Source: Pogostemon cablin (taxonomy: Eukaryota > Streptophyta > Magnoliopsida > Lamiales > Lamiaceae). From it: a stretch of DNA of 64,000 bases. Position numbers and translations under genes: made by a program. The stretch spans positions 11,650,852 to 11,714,851 of the forward strand of contig CM042958.1 in assembly GCA_023678885.1 (NCBI GenBank), in the 5' to 3' direction. Position 1 is the first letter of the stretch; every line of letters starts with the position of its first letter. Below are positions 59,360 to 64,000 of the stretch, piece after piece. The notes beneath the pieces are model-generated. The model did no database searches and was not told the DNA's origin. It was given only the letters and a program-made list of their open reading frames with translations.

Positions 59360-61126
59360 TGTACTCTCTTACTTCCTAAATTTCCTCTCTCAATCATTAA
59401 TATTTCATCACCCCACAAAACCACTTCTTTCTCACCAATATTATCTTTACATGATCACACAAGATCAACAATAAAGAAACCATCATTACTTGCATTATTC
59501 TTTAAATCCTTGGATGACTTCGTATCCAACTTCATGGACTCACCACTCACACCATCCCTAGATCCCACACATGTGCTCTCCGGCAACTCCGCGCACCGCA
59601 TGTGAGGTGGTGGAAGGCTCCCTTCCGCCCGCCCTCGACGGGGTGTGTATCCGCAACGGCCCCAATCCGCAGTTCATCCCACGTGGCGCTTACCACCTAT
59701 TCGACGGAGATGGGATGCTTCACTCCGTCAGAATATCCGATGGTAAGGCCACATTTTGCAGCCGCCACGTCAGAACTTACAAGTATGACGTGGAGGGCAG
59801 CAAGGGTTATCCCTTCATCATCAGCCCTTTCTCCTCCTGCAATGGCCACGTGGCTACAGTTGTACGCTGCGCTGTAGCTGTTGTACAAGTAATTACTGGT
59901 TATTACAAGCCATTGAAACATGGCTATGGGACTGCTAATACGAGTCTGTCTTTCTTCTGTGGAACCCTCTTCGCTCTCTGCGAATCTGACCTACCCTACG
60001 AAATAAAGGTGGGTTCCGATGGAGACATTTCTACTCTCGCCCGCCGTGATTTCTTCTCCGACGAGCCATTTCCGAGGATGACAGCTCATCCGATTCCGTC
60101 ACCGGAGAAGTGTTTGCTTTCCGATACAACACATCTTGTCCATTCTTGACGTTTTTCAGGATCAAACCACAAGGAAAAAAAGGCCCAGATTTGCATATCT
60201 TCTCCATCAAGAAATAACATGCATTCATGATTTCGCTCTTACGGAAAGATTCATAGTGTTCCAAGATATTCAGATCGTGGTGAGCCCATCGGAGATGATG
60301 ATGAAGGGAAGATCGCCGGTGGTTTATGACGCCAACAAAACGCCGCGGATAGGCATCCTGCCACGTGGCGCGGAGGATGAGATGGATCTGACGTGGATCG
60401 ACAAGCCAGGTCTGAACATGCTGCACGTCGTCAATGCTTGGGAAGAAGACGACGGTGATACGGTGGTTGTCGTTGCACCAAATTTCTTATCCGTCGAAGA
60501 TGGACTTGATTCCTTAGAATCAGGTTGGTCAATATTTGAAAAAATTAGAGTTGATATCAGAGAAAAAAGGTGGTTTCGAGACAGAGATTATCCGACAAGA
60601 ATATGGAGTTTGGAGTTATTAATAGAGCTTACTCCGAGAAGAAGAACAAGACATAACACACATAATATATTTAATTATATATAAAAATACTCGATTACCC
60701 TCTAAAAATTAATAAAATTGATAAAAAAAAAACAATTCTTAAACTCGTATTTACGATACGTAACAACGAATATATATGTGCGCTTGCGCGTGTTTTTTAT
60801 CCTTCCAAGTTATCTTAAAGATATATATATATATATATATATATATTTAACTTTGAATTATAGATATATATATGCAGCATGCATGGCTGAGGCTACAACG
60901 GGTGTACGGGGCAGGGTGTTACGGCGGCTAACCATGTTTTGTGCCGTGGAGGAGGACGATGGTTATTTAGTAACTTATATGCACGACGAGAAGAATGAAG
61001 AGTCGTGGTTATGGATGCTAAATCCAGGAGTCTTGATATTGTAGCTACATGAGTTAGGTTGCCCGGAAGACTGCCCTATGGCTTCCATGGATTATTTCTT
61101 CCACAAAATTATCTCAATTTTATCTA
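59360..61126 (+). pseudogene. CCD4: CCD4 tandem copy, broken
   Basis: This is a second CCD4-like gene about 2.2 kb downstream of the intact one and in the same orientation. Recognisable parts are KKPSLLALFFKSLDDFVSNF (about 59478-59530), CEVVEGSLPPALDGVCIRNG onwards (59600-60080), the MTAHP site, HDFALTERFIVFQDIQ (60223 on), MLHVVNAWEEDDGD (60418 on) and a second-exon remnant (about 60870-61126) ending LPYGFHGLFLPQNYL. Lesions visible are a deletion and frame change near 59565, a shift near 60090, a TAA near 60214, a shift near 60570-60600, a damaged first part of the last exon, a shift near 61005 and a TGA near 61049. All four iron-ligand histidine sites can still be found across frames, so decay began relatively recently. 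No functional enzyme is expected. Confidence 0.9.
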
Positions 61127-61253
61127 ACCCCAATTACCATTTCCCCTTACATTTTTATCTTACTATGGGAAGAAATATCTGAAAATTAAGCTTTTGTTTT
61201 CATTCTATAGCATAAATTTCATCCCTCTTTTAAACCTTACTCATTTAGGTGAT

Positions 61254-61511
61254 GGGGAAATATATATCAATTTTAGTTCTTATGTTTGGTAATTTTTCAA
61301 AAGTGGTCCTCCATTGTCCGAATTCAGTCATTTTTGTCCACTTTTGATAATTTTTTCCGGCAACTTTAAGGATCAAAAGTGGACAAAAAGGACAAAAAAT
61401 TGATAAAAAAACTAAATTCGAACACTAGAGGACTACTTTTGAGAAATTATCAAACCCGAGGACCGAAGTTGAATTTGGTCTATCCTAAAGGACCAAAATT
61501 GATATTTTCTC
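61254..61511. mobile_element. Foldback element, 10-bp TSD
   Basis: It is flanked by the perfect direct repeat TTTAGGTGAT (61244-61253 and 61512-61521). The arms read GGGGAAATATATATCAATTTT and, reversed, GAGAAAATATCAATTTTGG, followed by paired words such as AAAAGTGGTCCTC / GAGGACTACTTTT. It resembles the element at 57646 in word content (TCATTTTTGTCCA) and TSD size. It lies just downstream of the CCD4 pseudogene. Confidence 0.8.
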
Positions 61512-61521
61512 TTTAGGTGAT

Positions 61522-64000
61522 AATTAGATTTCGGTTTCGAAAATTACGTTTTAGTAGTTTTTAATAAAATCATTCCTCTGCAAATTCTATAATCCTCAGC
61601 GCATCATCTTTTATTTATCCTCTCCACTCTTCTATTAATATTTATTTTCTCTTTATTTCTTCTTTTTCCTTAATTTTCTTTAATCAATTAATATCTTCTT
61701 ACATATTACTTTAACATAGAGTTAAAATTTAGGGAATTACTTAGGTGACCCATGTCACCTATTACCCAAATTATTACCGATTATTATCAGTTTTATATGA
61801 TTTTTTTTATCATTGCCACATCACCTATTTATTTATTTTTTATCCATTATCTTATTACGTATCCTAATTTTATGCAAATGAACAATATTGTTATTTACCG
61901 TGATTATTAATACTTTTCTTATTATTCTTATTTAGTATTACTTTATTTTTTAATCGGTCAAATAATAATAATATTTTTATGTAAAATAATATTTTTAATA
62001 TTAAATTTATTTTGTAATAATTGATTAGTATTTTAAATTATACTATTATTATATTGAATTTTTATCCGTAGAATTTGCATACGTAATTTTAATATTTGAA
62101 TTCTTAATTTGAATTTTTTTATTATTCTTAAATGTAAAAAATGCTTGTCAAAATAGATATAAACGTATGATAATAAATTATAAAATAAACAAGAGAGTTT
62201 CTCTAAAGTAAAAATTCTATTAACAAATACAATTTTTTTTAATTGGGCCACGAATGCTCAAGTTAACCACCTCCTCCTATACATAGCAGCGTATGTAATA
62301 AAGAGATATGAATTATTACCGGCTACTTGGATAGAAAATCAATTTTAAAAAAGTATTTTTTCATCTAACCATAATACTAAAAAAGTATTTTTTTTCATCT
62401 AACCATAATACTTATATCGGACGGCTTTTATATGTTTGGGTTATATATTACCCAAGTCAGGTAATAATTGACCTAAAATTTATCATACCATAAACTCAAA
62501 ATAAATATATATAACTAATTTTTTAATTTTAAAACCCCCCACAATACCCCGAAAAATAGGCTACCTTGGTAATGATAGATGTAATTTTTAAATGTAATAA
62601 TTCGTACACAAAGTCGCATATGTATAATTATCTACATTAAACAATTAACGTGTAGTATGAACATATTGTTATTAATTAATAATAATGTATATGGTTAAAT
62701 ACAGTTGGGATGAAATTAATTTTTTTTATGATAATTCTCCATAATCTTATGTCCTTAATGAGTTATATATAATGTTTCAAACACAGAACAGAATATTTGA
62801 AAACTTAAGAAAAGTTCAGCCACACGTAGGAAATTATCACTATTAACATCACCGATTGCACGATCCAAATATATATATGCACCAAAATTTAATTTTATAC
62901 TTTTAGTATAAAAAATTATACCTTTAATTTTTTTTTTATAAACATTAGCACTCTCTATTTATTAACCATCATTTTCAATAAAAAAAAACTCTTGTTAATT
63001 AAAGTGCTTATCATTTATAATAAAATGTTACAACCTTAAACCTTTATAATAATGTAAAAAAAAACCAACAATTACATCATATGCTATCTTGAAATGAAAT
63101 AATCAATTTGCTTTAATCATAAATTAAAGCAGAAATCACAAAATACCCGTGCAACCGTATATATATAACCAAATGATCGTCTTTTTTTCAAATCACAAAA
63201 TCCCATTTTTATTACGATGATGGTGCATACTTTGGATCTTTCAAGGCCAAACTGAAAAAGACAAATTTCATAATAAAAAACTTTTCACATGTTTCCAGTA
63301 CTTATGTGATCAAATTGAAGCATGCATAGAGACAAAACAACGTTAAATTAAGATAAATAGAAGTGGCATGTTAATTCTAATAACAAATGAATTTAAAACA
63401 TGAACTGTCCTGTAACTTTTTTTTACTTTATTCAAAATGATTCAAAGATATTTAATTTTTCTAAAATAGTCCCATAACTTTTAAATTATTATCTAAATAA
63501 TAATTTTTAGGGTCCATTACTTATACATACAATTTATTAACCTTTATTATTACTATGTACAATATCCAAATTATATTAATCAAATACCACTTTTAACTCT
63601 ATTTAAGTTTAACTATATTCAGAATTAATTAACTATTAATCTCTCCATGAAAATAAGAGATATTGGGGATTAGTCAATCCTGGGCCAAACATTAAAAAAT
63701 ATGTTTAATTGTATTGTATTCAAAATTAATTAATTAATTAAAGATGATGTCTTCATAAATATTTACATATATTTTGGTATTCAAATTATATTATGATAAA
63801 AAAATACTCACGACTCCAAATTATATCATCGATAAAAATATTCTCATCATGTATTCAAAAATATTTACATAAAATATTTTTACTCCTAACGAAATGCTTA
63901 ATTATCCAAGCAGCCACTTTTCTTCATGCATGCGCTTTCATTTGGGCCTTTTTATTGTATGAATAAAAGCCTGAACTTTTTTCTTAAAAAAAAAACTGGT
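61522..64000. other. AT-rich intergenic DNA, no gene
   Basis: I see no exon here. There is a short direct duplication containing CATCTAACCATAATACT (62360-62411). Weak inverted ends near 61727 (AATTTAGGGAATTACTTAGG) and 62440-62482 (TTACCCAAGTCAGG, GACCTAAAATTT) could bound a degenerate element of about 750 bp. Confidence 0.4.

Overview
This window is nuclear DNA from a flowering plant. Intron-rich genes, AT-rich intergenic DNA, Stowaway-type MITEs, a tRNA-derived SINE family, and Mutator-like, CACTA, hAT and Helitron elements all point to a eudicot. The gene set fits a lamiid such as Lamiales, but that placement is inference and I cannot name the species.

Four protein-coding genes and one broken copy are supported. 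From left to right: (1) 1-2873, minus strand, an ABCG14-type half-size ABC transporter (cytokinin export class) whose last ~20 codons lie outside the window; (2) 38139-44517, plus strand, COG6, a subunit of the conserved oligomeric Golgi tethering complex, 11 coding exons, 691 aa; (3) 45992-50195, plus strand, a WAT1-related/EamA-type (UMAMIT) membrane transporter close to Arabidopsis At5g45370, 7 exons, 396 aa; (4) 54943-57139, plus strand, carotenoid cleavage dioxygenase 4 (CCD4), 2 exons, 583 aa, with all four iron-binding histidines; (5) 59360-61126, a tandem CCD4 copy broken by several frameshifts and stops.

The ~34 kb from 3 to 38 kb has no host gene that I can support and is a graveyard of mobile elements. 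Its centrepiece is a 7.6-kb Mutator-like element (19820-27408) with ~200-bp terminal inverted repeats and a perfect 9-bp target duplication. Nested inside it is a 6.4-kb non-autonomous CACTA element with arrays of CCGACGG-type subterminal repeats, and inside that a retrotransposon LTR. A related, more complete solo LTR lies at 15784-17498. Other elements include a Helitron (36452-37606), a CACTA mini-element, a hAT MITE carrying tRNA-promoter-like boxes, a nested MITE pair, and two members of a Mutator-type MITE family.

The 50-62 kb part holds a dense Stowaway cluster between the WAT1-like gene and CCD4. Two SINEs and two foldback elements with 9-10-bp target duplications surround the two CCD4 copies. 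One SINE landed inside a Stowaway element just upstream of the pseudogene. No operon, CRISPR array, rRNA or functional tRNA gene is present. The four host genes are functionally unrelated (hormone transport, Golgi trafficking, small-molecule transport, carotenoid turnover), and nothing shows that they act together.
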